From assembly GCA_016271365.2 (NCBI GenBank), contig CM028131.1, positions 166,536,501 through 166,600,500 on the forward strand: a stretch of DNA of 64,000 nucleotides, written 5' to 3'. The notes under the pieces were generated by a model that ran no database searches, was not told the DNA's origin, and saw only the letters and a program-made list of their open reading frames with translations. The translations under genes and the position numbers were made by a program. The DNA is from Neoceratodus forsteri (Eukaryota > Chordata > Ceratodontiformes > Ceratodontidae). Within the stretch, counting starts at the first letter, position 1. The number at the start of each line of letters is the position of its first letter. Shown here piece by piece: positions 31,118 to 41,990 of this stretch.

Positions 31118-32900
31118 ACATGGCTTTTTTGAGACCCCACCTCATAAAAGCATTTTGGACCTCTGCTCATTAACAGTGGCACTGTGATAGTGCTAAAGGA
31201 AATTTCCAAAATAAGGTATTGGGCTTCATAGCCCAATACCTTATATAATGCTGAGTAGACAGGAGCAAAAATTTAAATTTTATAGTTACTCCCTTTCGTT
31301 TTGGAAAGGATCGTAACTGGTGCTCAAGCTTTGGTCAGCCGATCCCTTTCAGTTTCCTGGTGCCGGCGCTCCACTCAAATCTGCCCCAGCACTCTCAGAA
31401 ATTGTGATGTGTGGCCAGGCAGAGCATGGGGGTAAGCCCCATACAAGTCCATGGGGCTATTTTTAAAGCAGATTTTTAGCCATTTTAAACAGTCTTGGGA
31501 GAAATTAAAGAAAGGTGAACCAGTAGGTGTCCTACTAGTTAAGCGACTTTTAATTTTCCCAAAGACTGTTTAAATGGCTAAAAATCTGCTTTAAAAATAG
31601 CCCCATAGACTTGTATGGGGCTCACCTCCACGCTCTCCCTAGCCACACGTCACAGTTCCTGAGAGCGCAGGGGCTGAGTTTGGCAGAGCGCCAGCACCAG
31701 GACGCTGGAAGGGATCAGCTGGCTGAGGCTTCGGCACCAGTTACGATCCCTTCCAAAACAAAAAGCAGTAACTTTAAAAATAACATTTTTGCTCCTGTCT
31801 GCTCATGCCGATATAAGGTATTGGGCTATGAAGCCCAATGCCTTATAGTGCTAAGTCAGAACATCACTTTAATCTGCACCGAATGTTGAATTCCCACAGG
31901 GACCACACAATTCTGTGCCAAATGTGCAAAAACACAGTTCGGGCAGGATGTGAGAAATGACAGCTGTACCATTCATAGGGAGGTGTGAAGAGATGGCAAT
32001 GTTGAAAATCTGGAGAGAAAATATTACAAATTCTCGAACTTATGAGTGTGCATGGAAACTGTGCAATGCAGACTAGTAACACAGACATTTTGCGGAATTC
32101 TTTCACCAAATTTTCAACATAGGCATTTTGTGACCTCTGCTCATGAACAGTGTCGCTATGATTTTCTTGATCTGTCTCGAACATTAATTTCCCACAGCGA
32201 TTGCGCCATTGTGCACCATATGTGCGAAAATACATTTTGGGGAGGATGTGAAAAATGACATCTGTTCTGTTCATAAGGTGGTTTGCAAAAAAGGCAATGT
32301 TGAAAATCTGGAGTGAAAATATAAAAAATTGCGAAGTTACAAGCGTGCGTAGAAACTGTGCAACGCATGCCTGTAATGCAGTAATTTTTTGGAATTTGTT
32401 CACCAAATTTACAACATGAGCTTTTTCGGATCTTGCCTTATGAAGACTGTCACTGTCATTTTCTTAATCTGTCCCAGAAATTGATTTTGCCAGCAACTGC
32501 ATCATTGTGCACCAGATGTGCGAAAACACATTTTCGGCAGGATGTGAAAAATGACAACTTTACTGTTCATAAGGAGGTGTGGAAAATTGGAAATGTTGAA
32601 AAACTGGAGTGAAAATATTAAAAATTCTTGAAGTTACAAGTGTGTGTGGGAACTGCGCAAAGCACGCTCGTAACAGTCATTTTGGGGAATTGTTTCACCA
32701 AATTTGCAATGTAGACTTTTTGGAAGCCCACCTCATGAACAGTGGCACTGTTGTTTCATTACTCAGTCCCAGAAGGTAATTCCACACAGTCACTGGGAAT
32801 TCACCATTCGGGACCAAATAATGACATGCCAGTGACTGAGTTCATGAGGTGGTGTCCCAAGAACCCCATGCTGAAAATCTGGTGTCAAAAGTTCCAAAAA
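31118..32900. repeat. Satellite-like array, period about 297 bp
   Basis: Diverged tandem units share the words CACCAAATTT, ATGAACAGTG, TGTGCACCA, AGGATGTGAAAAATGACA, GTTCATA-GGAGGTGTG and GTTGAAAATCTGGAGTGAAA. The AACAGTG-type landmark falls at 31172, 32146, 32443 and 32738. The last two spacings are 297 and 295 bp; the first is longer because a foldback element lies inside that unit. The array begins within a unit near 31118 and decays after 32760. Since 297 is divisible by three, a 180-codon minus frame (31864-32406) runs through as two ~99-residue repeats; I regard it as non-coding. Confidence 0.8.
31211..31846. mobile_element. 636-bp foldback (inverted-repeat) element
   Basis: The two halves are reverse complements from end to end around an axis at about 31529. 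The outer 34 bp (31211-31244 and 31813-31846) match at 33 positions and are each a smaller hairpin, ATAAGGTATTGGGCT-TCAT-AGCCCAATACCTTAT. Middle matches include CAAGTC(C/T)ATGGGGCTATTTTTAAAGCAGATTTTTAGCC. The tip is AACCAGTAGG-TGT-CCTACTAGTT with a 3-nt loop. There is no transposase or usable frame. It lies within one satellite unit. TAGTGCTAA occurs near both outer edges (31189-31197 and 31845-31853), so exact ends and duplication are uncertain. Confidence 0.85.
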
Positions 32901-33247
32901 TGGCCAAGATATCCACTTAAGTTGAAGAACCAATTTATGCCATTATACAACTTAGCGGCATTTCTTCAGTTTGCGGTCGACTTTGAAGAGTGCAGATGTG
33001 TTCCCGCTCCACCGATGATCGTGCCGCTGACCTCCGCAGGTAAGTATGGGGTGAGGGGGTGCGGGGAGGTGGGGTGCGCAGAGGGTAGGTGCAGGTTGGG
33101 GGAAGAGGCACCGCAGACAATGAGGAACCGTTTTCTTGTTTACAGGTTAAAAAGAAAAATTGCGACAAGCTTTTCTTTTTTACAGGTACATTTGGCATGC
33201 GGGGTGGGCTTCCAGTGTGCCACCTGGGTGTTCTGGGGGGAACTGGA
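32901..33247. other. Unassigned stretch with splice-like words
   Basis: It lies between the satellite and a short minisatellite. CCGCAG-GTAAGT at 33035-33045 matches a splice donor and TTTTCTTTTTTACAG at 33171-33185 matches an acceptor. The 285-codon plus frame spanning 32742-33599 crosses satellite, this stretch and the minisatellite, which argues against it being a real protein. Confidence 0.3.
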
Positions 33248-33450
33248 GCCAATGGGGATTGGACACTCCATCAGCAAAGAAAACAGGGCTGTGTTTGGGG
33301 AGCATGATGCCAAGGGGATTGGGCACCCCTTCAGCAGACCAATTAAACTACAGGGACATCATACCAAAGGGGATTGGGCTCCCCATTGGCAAATGAATTG
33401 GGAAAAGAGCATGCTGACATGGGGACTGGGCATCCCTGACATCAGCTTTC
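33248..33450. repeat. Short minisatellite, period about 55-58 bp
   Basis: Variants of CCAAGGGGATTGGGCACCCC recur at about 33250, 33309, 33365 and 33418, each followed by a TCAGCA- or TGGCAA-like word. Four diverged copies are visible. Confidence 0.65.
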
Positions 33451-33839
33451 TTGGGACTGTGAGAGGAGGACGACGACAGCTGCTGCCATGTTTATTGAAA
33501 TGTTACACCAGGCAAGGCACACCCTGCAATGAGGGGGTGTTCCCTCACTGCAGCGATGAATTTCTCTCAAGTTGGTGGCACGCTTCTGAGCTGCTGTGAT
33601 AGATGGTGTGCTCATTCATTGGTGCCACAGAGACAAGCCCCAAAAAGCATTGGCCAAACACGGCCGCACCTCCACAACCTACTACTCCAGCAAGCTGTCA
33701 CAACATGTTTCTTGTGCATGCACGCAAGCAAACATAAAAATCACTACTGAAATCACCCCTGAAACCCACCAGCTTACAGCTCTGTCTATCAGCATTCATA
33801 CTTCCACTTACAACCCTATCTATTAGCATTCACACTCTG

Positions 33840-34106
33840 CATTCACTGTGGTTAACAGGGAAAGAGACCAAAATGGAAAAACAAATCAAAAGAAATTTGA
33901 ATCACTGCCCAAAACTAAGCAATCAGTAATGCATAAAACAAGGTACACTGTATAGCATGGCACAGAACCATTTATCAGTGCTCACACAACTCATGGTTTA
34001 ACATAAAAAAGAAAACAGTGTCATCAACATTACAGCAGACATCCAATATAATGGACAGAATGCTCATCACAGATCAGTCCATTATAAGCAAGTTCCACTG
34101 TATTCT
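33840..34106. other. Possible terminal part of a Tigger-type transposon
   Basis: The right edge reads CCATTATAAGCAAGTTCCACTG followed by TA. Its complement, CAGTGGAACTTGCTTATAATGG, has the form of Tigger-family terminal repeats (CAGTGGAACC... beside a TA target). It may be the far end of the Tigger-like element at 28956, displaced by the satellite and other sequence, or a separate remnant. Confidence 0.4.
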
Positions 34107-36150
34107 CCATGAGGAAGTGATTCAGCTCGAAAGATTCAGTAATCCACTCTTAAACCACTTCCTTTGGATTCAGTCAAAATCAATAGTATCAGAGGTGCCA
34201 AATTCAGAAAGTGTTGTAGGTTACATAATGGTAGAACATCATCACCATTGTTATCAATTTTGCTCTCTGGAAACTAGAGTGCATTACAGAGTAAAAATCC
34301 AACAGGAAATACATTTGTAAATAACAACCACAAAAGAGAATTCATCAGTAGGAGATCTGTAAAGTTTTACTTAGCCAGGGGATTGCTGTCAAAGTGTCAA
34401 GTTTCCCGCTATATGTAGGTGACACAAAGTTGGCACTTTTCAAGCAATCACTGCATGAAGTACTAAAAATGTCAAATTGAATTTCAAAAACAGTTCCCTC
34501 CCCCATCCTTACTAAAACTCCATCCTTCAATGCCCTTGGGTTTCTTACTTTGGATCAGATTCAGGTGCCAATTGGTGGTGTGGAGGGTGATGGGTTCTGA
34601 CTGGATGGGGGAGTGGGTTGTATTTTTTGAGGGACTGGGGTGGAAGGTGGGTACAGTGCCAGTTGCTCAATGGATGGGCTGAGGAGGTGGGAATAAAAAA
34701 AAACACAGACCTCAGAACTTAACAGAGTCAGTGTACTAGACTGAGGGTGCCATTGGCAATTTTGATTTGACTTTGAATTGGGGCCCATAAATTTGGTTCA
34801 GCTTTGAGAATGCAGCCAATCCACTTTGGCTCCCAATGCAGTAATTAACAAGGGGTAAAGCAGACTACAAATAGAGGGTAAAAAGGCTTTGCGGTCAGCA
34901 CTGAATATTAATTACTGAAGTTTCCTTGTGGCAGGTGCTGTTGGCATGAATCTACTGTGGATTACTACTTGTGGTATCATGACAGACTCTGCAGAGCCCA
35001 CTATGACTGCCAAGGCCCAGTGTATGCTGTCATGATAGTTATTATTCGCTGTTGACCTCAAGGTGTATACCACCTGTAGCCTTTGCTTTATTGCCATGTC
35101 AATTACTATATTCTAGTCTGGTCCCCTTGATTTTTAAATTATAAAATAATACCACTGTGGCATGGTGAAGGCCCCTGTCTCAGTTAATTTTCTGTATTCT
35201 TTTCCTTTTTTCCTTTTACCTAATCTTTTCTGATGTAACCCAACTGCAGTACCATTTCTATTTCATTTATGGGCTGAGACTTGATCAAACCCAGGCGCAT
35301 GTCTCCCCCTTTCAGTCTCTGTCTTGCTCTGTTAACTTACTTTATCTTTCTTTATCTTTCTCCATTCCCTGGAATGTATCCCTTCCATAGCAAAAAATAA
35401 GAACTACAACAAATGCCAGGAGCAGGCAGGAGGTTAGAGAAAAGTAAAAGCTTTCAAGGGACTGAAAGAAAAGAGCTTTGCTTTGCTGTTGGTATTTTGT
35501 TTTGGGTTGTTCTCTTTTACTTACTTCTAGTGTGACCACAGCAGTAGTAGTCAACCCAGTCAAACAAAACCAGGCTTACTTTATTAAAAGCTAGCTTTTG
35601 TACAGTTATATATATCTTACCACCCCATACATGGTGCCTCTGTTTACTGAAACACTTAGGTGTATATGTAAAGGCCACAAGAAATAAAGCAAGAAAATGA
35701 AAATGGTTTCATTTTAAGCAAAGCACTGGAAAGCAGGTGCAGTGAATACATAAGTAAACTTGCAGTTTTTGTTCTTACCTGAAAATGAAACAGGAAAGAT
35801 TAAAACAATCTCTTGGGCCTAGCAGCACTGAGTAAACCATGCTTCCTGTACTTACCTGGAAAGACAAAGAGGATGTCGACCCTAGGGAGATTGTTCTTAT
35901 ACCATAGAATTAATTATGTCATCCAGGAGGTGTACCTAATGTGGAACTAAGGAGGAATTTTTTCATACCAGATAGAATTCTGAGAGGTATAATTGTAAAA
36001 CCTCATAGAAAGCATGTGATACATAAAGTATTTACCTAATCCTTTCTTAGAAGACCATGCTGTAGGGATGTAAAAACATGTGAAAGAAGGTAAATTTTGG
36101 TTTTATCAGAATATTACGTTAGGTCAGGAGGTTTACTAGTCACATGGTAA
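34107..36150. other. Unassigned 2-kb stretch, no gene seen
   Basis: No coding motif, terminal repeat or tandem array was recognised. Open frames are all below 80 codons on conflicting strands. A small palindrome AAAAGCTAGCTTTT occurs at about 35586-35599. Confidence 0.4.
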
Positions 36151-36157
36151 GGGGAAG

Positions 36158-36200
36158 GGTATATAAAGGATGCACTCCAGAGGTCTGGAGTTGCAGTTCA
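36158..36200 (+). promoter_or_regulatory. TATA-box-like core promoter motif
   Basis: GGGTATATAAAGGATG at 36158-36173 is a strong TATA consensus in a G-containing context. It is followed about 30 bp later by TTGCAGTTCAGTTTTT, which could hold an initiator. A small solo LTR is possible, but neither its ends nor a poly-A signal could be confirmed. Confidence 0.3.
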
Positions 36201-37348
36201 GTTTTTAACTGTAACAGAGCCAGGGTCAAGCTCCTGAAGACTAGGGTAGCCTTGACGCAGGATTACTGTTCTCTCGGCTATTGCACAGAAGTCAATCAGG
36301 GGAGTCTCTTTAGGATCAGATGCCTATAAAAACTGACCCATATGCTTGTTCATAATCCATGCAGCCATCCTGTCTGATGTAATTATCCAGTTACCATTTT
36401 TATTATTTTTTTATTTTATTTAACAGAAAACATGTGCATAGACAAAAATTGCTTAAAACATGTACTGGGATCTGTCTATCTTCTCTGATCCTCTGAATCT
36501 ACCACAACCACACACACACACACACACACAAAAACAAGTTAAACATTAAAAAATGTAAAACAAAAAAAAAGTTAAATAAATGAAAAGACAAATAAAATGT
36601 AGGAAATCACAGTGCCTATGATGAGTCTTCTTTAACTGATACCAACTCTATGTGCTCTCTCTACTCAGTAGCACATGAGCATGTTGAGATTACTGGTTAT
36701 GACAATGTTATGGTTATTGTAGCTGTCAACAGGAGGAGGTATTTTGCCACTGCTGCTGCGAGTGGTGAACTGGACTGTGGTGCCAGTGCCAGTGGCACGA
36801 TTCCAGGGAGACATTCCACCAGCAGTTGTAGGAATGGTAATAGTAGTAAATGTCATGTGTTGGATATTTGACTAATCTTATAAGTAGTTAAAGCTGATCC
36901 TTGGTAAGCTGAATTTGAGAAAAGCTCAGAATTTGAGATTCTCAGGATATAGCCTTAATATGAAGCCATCAGAAGAGGATTAAGAGGAATACCAGCAGGA
37001 GGTTGTGTAAACACATTCTTGCTGGTTTCCTTTAGAAGTCTTTGCTGTTCCAGTATACGAGTGGAACAGTTTCTAAGGAGTAGTTGGTATCATCTAAGCA
37101 TCCACAGGGAATGAATACACCTTTATATTTCGTATCTAGTAGTGTTGCCATGTCAAACTGCATGTCTTATCTAATGCTGTCAAACCTGTCTGCAAGTTTT
37201 GATGACACAAATTAGCTACTAGCACCTTATATAGTGGATGGATACCAGTCTTATTGTACCATATGTGTAGCGTGAAGGAAAAAATGAAGATGATGTCACC
37301 ACTACACTGCAGTGACACATGATGAGGAAAACACGATTCGTGACTGAG
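36201..37348. other. Unassigned sequence with an AC microsatellite
   Basis: The AC run at about 36507-36531 (CACACACACACACACACA) is the only clear feature. The rest shows no family motif, and overlapping short frames at 36650-36871 on both strands are unconvincing. Confidence 0.4.
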
Positions 37349-38740
37349 GGAAGAGGATAATGATAAAGAGGATGTATTGTTTTTGGAACCTGTTGACTTC
37401 TACAGTTTCTATTTTAAGGTAATTATTTTAGGTATTATTATTTATAAATTTAGCTTTATTTATATGCCACGAAAACATGATTAATAAAGATGGGAAGAGG
37501 AGGAGTGATGATGATGAAAAGGATATGTTGTTTTCTGAAGCCAGATTTCTTATGTTTTTATTTTAATGTAATTATTATTATTACTAATAAATTTGACTTT
37601 ACATATATCCTGCGAAAATGTGAGTTTCAATGGCAAGGGAGGAATTAGCAGGAGCAGAAGGATAAAGATGATGGGTCAGATTTTCAAAGCCCTACGAATG
37701 CTGAAAGGTGCTTGTAGCAAAGGGTTCAGAAGCAACATACACCTTGCAGCAAAGGATGCGGCGGTCCCGAATCAGAAACATGATATGCATCCTAATTTGG
37801 ACCTGCTGCAGCAAACTGGCACGTTACCCCCCTCTTGTGATATATTTGAGGGTGTGCCATGTCGCAAGGGAGCTTGTGCCATGGTGCAGCTGCAACATCC
37901 CCTTTTCCAGAACTCCATGGCTAGGGGCAGCAGATAGACCAGCAATAAGCTGGTCTAATCCCCATGTGCTACTGTCATATGTTGTGTTGACTTGCTGTTG
38001 GGGGCCCTGGCAGATGTGTAAAGGGTCCGTATGGGCATGGGGTGCCATGGTGGCAGTTGTGGAGGGGTTGGGCAGGCATAATACTGAAGTTGCACCCCAG
38101 TGGTAGTGCTGATTATTGAGCAATACTGCAGTGATATGGAATGGGGAAGGGGTAAAGAGACACACAGTGCTATGGGGGCATGGCCCTGGCAGCAGCTCCC
38201 AGGGCTGTGCCCATGTGGGGTCCATGGCAATGTGTGTTTCTGTACCCCCCAGTTCCATATCACTGCTAGTATTGCTCAATAATCAGCATCCCAGCTGGGT
38301 GCAACTTCACTATTATGCCTTCCCACCCCCTCCTCAACCACCACTATGGCACCACATGCCCATGCCACTCCCCTACCCAGCATGCCTGCCATGTGTGTGT
38401 GCCCCAAACCCCCAACCATCCCAGCACCTATGCTGTTGCACTGGGTAGGGGGGCAGCTGGATCCCTGTGACAGTTCCCATAGGTTTGCTTCTTGCTACAG
38501 TGCATGCCTGCCCAAGCGGCAACTCCCTGACTTGTGGTGCAGGGACCCAGTTCTTTCTGAATACAGTGCAGGGTCCCTGATGCAGCTGGGGTATGCTGCA
38601 GTTCTAGATCGCCACATATTTGTGGCGATCTAGGGGCTCTTTGAAAATCCAGCTCAATATGTTTTATGAAGCCACAGTCCTTCTCTACTTTTTAATTTAA
38701 TATAATTATTATTAGTAATTATTTATCAATGTATACTTGT
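37349..38740. repeat. Three tandem ~145-bp units, the third split by a DNA transposon
   Basis: Units start near 37349, 37494 and 37636 (GGGAAGAGGA and variants) and share GATATGTT-TTTT-TGAAGCCA and TTTTAATGTAATTATTATTA. The third continues at 38657 (ATATGTTTTATGAAGCCAC) after an insertion of about 985 bp. Confidence 0.65.
37673..38656. mobile_element. Palindromic nonautonomous DNA transposon (~985 bp)
   Basis: Terminal inverted repeats are GGGTCAGATTTTCAAAG on the left and, complemented from the right, TGAGCTGGATTTTCAAAGAG. The interior holds a large imperfect palindrome with its axis near 38197. GGTGCC at 38041 pairs with GGCACC ending at 38353, and GATTATTGAGCAATACT (38111-38127) is the exact complement of 38268-38284. 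Near the right end CTAGATCGCCAC-ATATTT-GTGGCGATCTAG (38604-38633) is a perfect 12-bp hairpin. No transposase is present. The target duplication could not be resolved, and superfamily is unknown. Confidence 0.75.
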
Positions 38741-39129
38741 GATGTCATCTGTAAAATACTGCCACACTGCAAGAGATCTCTTTGCTTCTTTAGGCACTGT
38801 AGATGGCGGTGGTGGAGGAAGTACTTACTTACAAAGGAGTCAGGCTGCAACTGAGGGATGATTTATTTTATTCAGCCACTGTGGACTAACATGCCTTAAG
38901 ATGGCATTGGGCAGGGCAAGCAGAACACCAAATATAATATATGAGAGGATAATATAATCTGATATACTGTAGTATGTAATACATGAGAAAATAACATAAT
39001 CCGATTTAACATGGTAATAGAATATATAGAGAATAAAGCATGGGGTAGTGTGCATTTTGAGAATTTAATACACACCCGTGGTGTGGGATGCTTCATAAAC
39101 CCCGAGAGCGAAGCTTGAGCTGGACTGTG
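38741..39129. other. Unassigned AT-rich stretch
   Basis: No gene was seen. A TATAATCTGATATACTGTAG / ATAATCCGATTTAACATGG pair suggests a small local duplication around 38950-39015. Confidence 0.35.
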
Positions 39130-39625
39130 GGATAAAATGTACATGGTGCAGCAGCCCTGCCCATTTGGGGAAATGAAAGTAGGTAGCAGGGTGCAGTAAA
39201 AGCCCCACCTCTGGTGGCATGGGCATCATGGTGCAGCAGCCCTAAATGTGGAGTCAGGGGGCAAGGGATTCTAGGGTATAGAAGTGCACAGCAGTCCCAA
39301 CTATGGTGACAGGAACAGGGGGAACAGGGTGCAGTGGCTCTGATTGAGGGGATGGGGGACAAAGGGCTGCAGTAGGGTACAGTAAGATCAACTGTTCAGG
39401 CAGGGGGCAGCAGGGTGCTGAGACCCTGATTGTTCAGGCAGGACATGGGGCAACAGGGTGCAGCAGCCCTGACTCTATGGGACAAGAGTGGGCAGCAGAA
39501 TGTAATAGGGTGCCGCATCCTCGAATTTGGGGCAGGAGACAGGGTTCATGTGGGGCAGGTGACATGGGACAGCAAAGTGCTGCTGCCTCAACTGTAGGTA
39601 GGAGATGGGGGCATCAGGATGCTAT
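39130..39625. repeat. Degenerate minisatellite, period about 40-50 bp
   Basis: Variants of CAGGGTGCAGCAGCCCTGA recur at roughly 39145, 39187, 39232, 39285, 39328, 39412, 39456, 39507 and 39570. They are often followed by a G-rich word such as CAGGCAGG or GGGGCAGGAG. About ten units are visible. Open frames here are by-products. Confidence 0.65.
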
Positions 39626-40590
39626 GTAGTGTTTCCAGTTATACATATGCATGATGTATTTTAACTCATAAACCATCAAAGAACTGAAATTTGTGCGTTC
39701 ATATAGTACATGTGCCTGAAATAGCAGAGTATGGCAGGCACCTGGCTGTCAATCTAAGAGGAAAATAATGTTCTTATGTGAACCTATTTATAGAGACCTC
39801 ATTAAAAAGACAAACTACTCGTATGAACTAACACACTTTTGATTTATTTTATATCCATTAAATAAACAACCTAGTGTTATATAGCTAGAAAAAATAGTTT
39901 TAATGAGAAAGAACTGGCAGCAGCTGTGATACAGAGAAGCTGATTTCTCAAATGCATGTCACTTCAATTCAGCACTGAAGCTCAAATGATCAGCTCTTTA
40001 GAAGGACAAAATGTGGCTTTTCAGCTAATTCTTCTCAACCAACCCCAGAGACTGAGTTTATAAAAACCCTGGACAGCAAACACATGACCTGTCAGATTGT
40101 TCTAATTTAGAAGTTAACAGCTCATCAGTCAATCAGGTACATACGCTGCTGAATCTGTAGCCTAGTCCCATATGATGTCATCACTCTCCCAGGCTCAGTC
40201 AGAGGGACAGAAACAGCCTGTTTTCAGTTAGTGCAGAACAAGTTATTAAATGCTGATTTAAAGAAAACCACAAAAACAAATAGCATGCAATTTTCAGGAA
40301 ACACTACTCATCACACAGGGACTTGAATTCAGACATTTTTAGTTTTTTTTTTAAACAATGCGTAAAATGGTTGCCATTGAACATTAAGACTCAAAGTGAG
40401 CTCAAAGCTTCTAACAGTCCCAATGGGAATGTTCATTGATGGCAGCTGTGCAGTTGTCAGACGGGGGCTTGTACTCACACTTTTACTTTCAGCATGTGTG
40501 TTTGAGGCAGTGCATGTTTGCTGTAATAACCGACTGGTTATTATGGCAAATATTAGCTGGCTGAGCCCATTGAAAAAATGTCTCACCAGT
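39626..40590. other. Unassigned sequence, no gene seen
   Basis: It is AT-rich with no recognisable motif. Frames at 40329-40608 overlap on opposite strands without family similarity. Confidence 0.4.
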
Positions 40591-40595
40591 TATTG

Positions 40596-40632
40596 TAACA
40601 TAACATGACATGACATGATATGACATAACATT
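40596..40632. repeat. (ACATG/ACATA)n pentanucleotide repeat
   Basis: TAACATAACATGACATGACATGATATGACATAACAT is a diverged five-base repeat just upstream of the hAT element at 40655. Confidence 0.85.
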
Positions 40633-40654
40633 ATAATTCCCCCATGCACTAAAT

Positions 40655-41500
40655 CAGTGGTGGGCAATCTAAGATAATCAGAGGACCACAGGTGTAGCCC
40701 TCAAACACCTTCAAGGCCGTAAGACCCCTTTTGCCTAAATAACATACCAAAATTATATATAATCATGTGGTCCACCTTTGTTTTCTTTGGTACTCATGCT
40801 GCCTATGTCAAAGGGTTCAGGGATTGTGAACTGGTTAGAGTTTCCATTGGCACTCAATGTAACAACTTCTTCAGAGCAGTCTGTGCTAGCCAACCATAAC
40901 ACTCGCCCATCTTCGTGGTGCTCCAGTAGAGATAGAGAGAAAGGTAGTCATTTGGTGCTCCACATTTTAACTTCAGTACACTGTCTTACACAGACACAGC
41001 ATGAAGCGGACTCACTGTGCAAGTCAAGAGAAAGACATGTCACCACCACTGAATGTAAGTACTGTAAACAACTGTTATCCTGTGTGCTGTCATCATGTAT
41101 TCATGTGGATGTTTAACACTGTGTACCAGCTTCCAATTGTAACCCACTGTAGTCGGTCTCCTCAATAACTGCTTATTGCTGTAGCTTCCTTATTTTAACT
41201 GTGTCAATCAGCCAGCTCTGTTTTTTACTGCTGTTTTTATAAATTGAAACTACATCAATCAGTATAGCAACCATGTTTCTTTCATAACAGTGCAGTCTGC
41301 GACAAAACTGGTGAATTTATTCAACAAAACAAGCACAAACTGAAATGCTACTGCAGGATAACTTGCGCCTGAAATAAAACATCATACTAAAACATCTTTT
41401 TTTGGGGGGGGTCATTTTTTTGGGGGGTGGATGCGGAGGCCATGGGTTAACCACTGCAGGGGGTGCATATAGTCTGTGGGCCACAGGTTGCCCACCATTG
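40655..41500. mobile_element. Nonautonomous hAT transposon (846 bp)
   Basis: A perfect 8-bp duplication CACTAAAT lies at 40647-40654 and 41501-41508. The termini CAGTGGTGGGCAATC and (complement of right) CAATGGTGGGCAACC match at 13 of 15 positions. CAGTGGTGGGCAA-CC ends with GGCC-containing neighbours are typical of Charlie/hAT elements in vertebrates. The interior includes a plus frame of 112 codons (40778-41116) with no transposase motif. It is a deletion derivative or MITE. Confidence 0.9.
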
Positions 41501-41829
41501 CACTAAATGCAGGTCTATGGCCAGACCTTGTTACTGCCCCCTTGACTGCATCTTATCAGCTATATATTACTGTGTACTATGTGTTAATTTCTATGGAATT
41601 ATTCTTGTCTTGACATAACTGGACTTGTGTCTTTAATTACTGTTTATGCTTTAATTATTCTAATTTAATTAGAATAATTAGAAGTTTAGAATTTCTAATA
41701 TTATTTTCTGATGAACTGTACTCCCTCCACTCCTACCCTCCAAGATGCATCTGTAAATGAGCTGTTACCAGCTCAGTATGTATTTCCTGGTACAATCTTT
41801 GTAATTAATAGGTAATATGATATAACTTT
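41501..41829. other. Unassigned stretch with a small palindrome
   Basis: TAATTATTCTAA (41652-41663) and TTAGAATAATTA (41669-41680) are exact complements around a 5-nt loop in otherwise AT-rich sequence. No gene was seen. Confidence 0.5.
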
Positions 41830-41990
41830 TAATTTTTATTTTATTTTAATATATTCAGAGAGTACCTTTGAGCACAGGTGCTCATTTACAAAGGTTCCAT
41901 ATCAAAGCAGTTACAAACAGGACAAAACATAACTACAGCAATTCCAATGGAATGTAGTCAAAACAAACACAACATGTAATAGGGTAAGTA
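41830..41990 (-). mobile_element. 3' terminal fragment of a LINE A-family element
   Basis: Complemented, it reads GAACCTTTGTAAATGAGCAC and CTGTGCTCAAAGGTAC followed by an AT-rich tail, the same 3' hairpin as LINE A (11645-11674). The AAAATAAAATAAAAATT tail is at the left. It is only a short 5'-truncated insertion. Confidence 0.7.

Noticed and set aside
31864..32406. 180-codon minus-strand protein
   Set aside because: Its internal repetition is explained by the ~297-bp satellite period being a multiple of three; there is no recognisable domain.
33035..33190. A host intron with consensus donor and acceptor
   Set aside because: The flanking supposed exons are repeat-derived and carry no conserved coding sequence; splice-like words are common by chance.
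32742..33599. 285-codon plus-strand frame as a real gene
   Set aside because: It runs through the end of a satellite, a splice-like stretch and a minisatellite, and shows no family motif.
39130..39625. CRISPR-like array
   Set aside because: Units are degenerate, lack a conserved repeat with unique equal-length spacers, and the DNA is vertebrate; it is a minisatellite.
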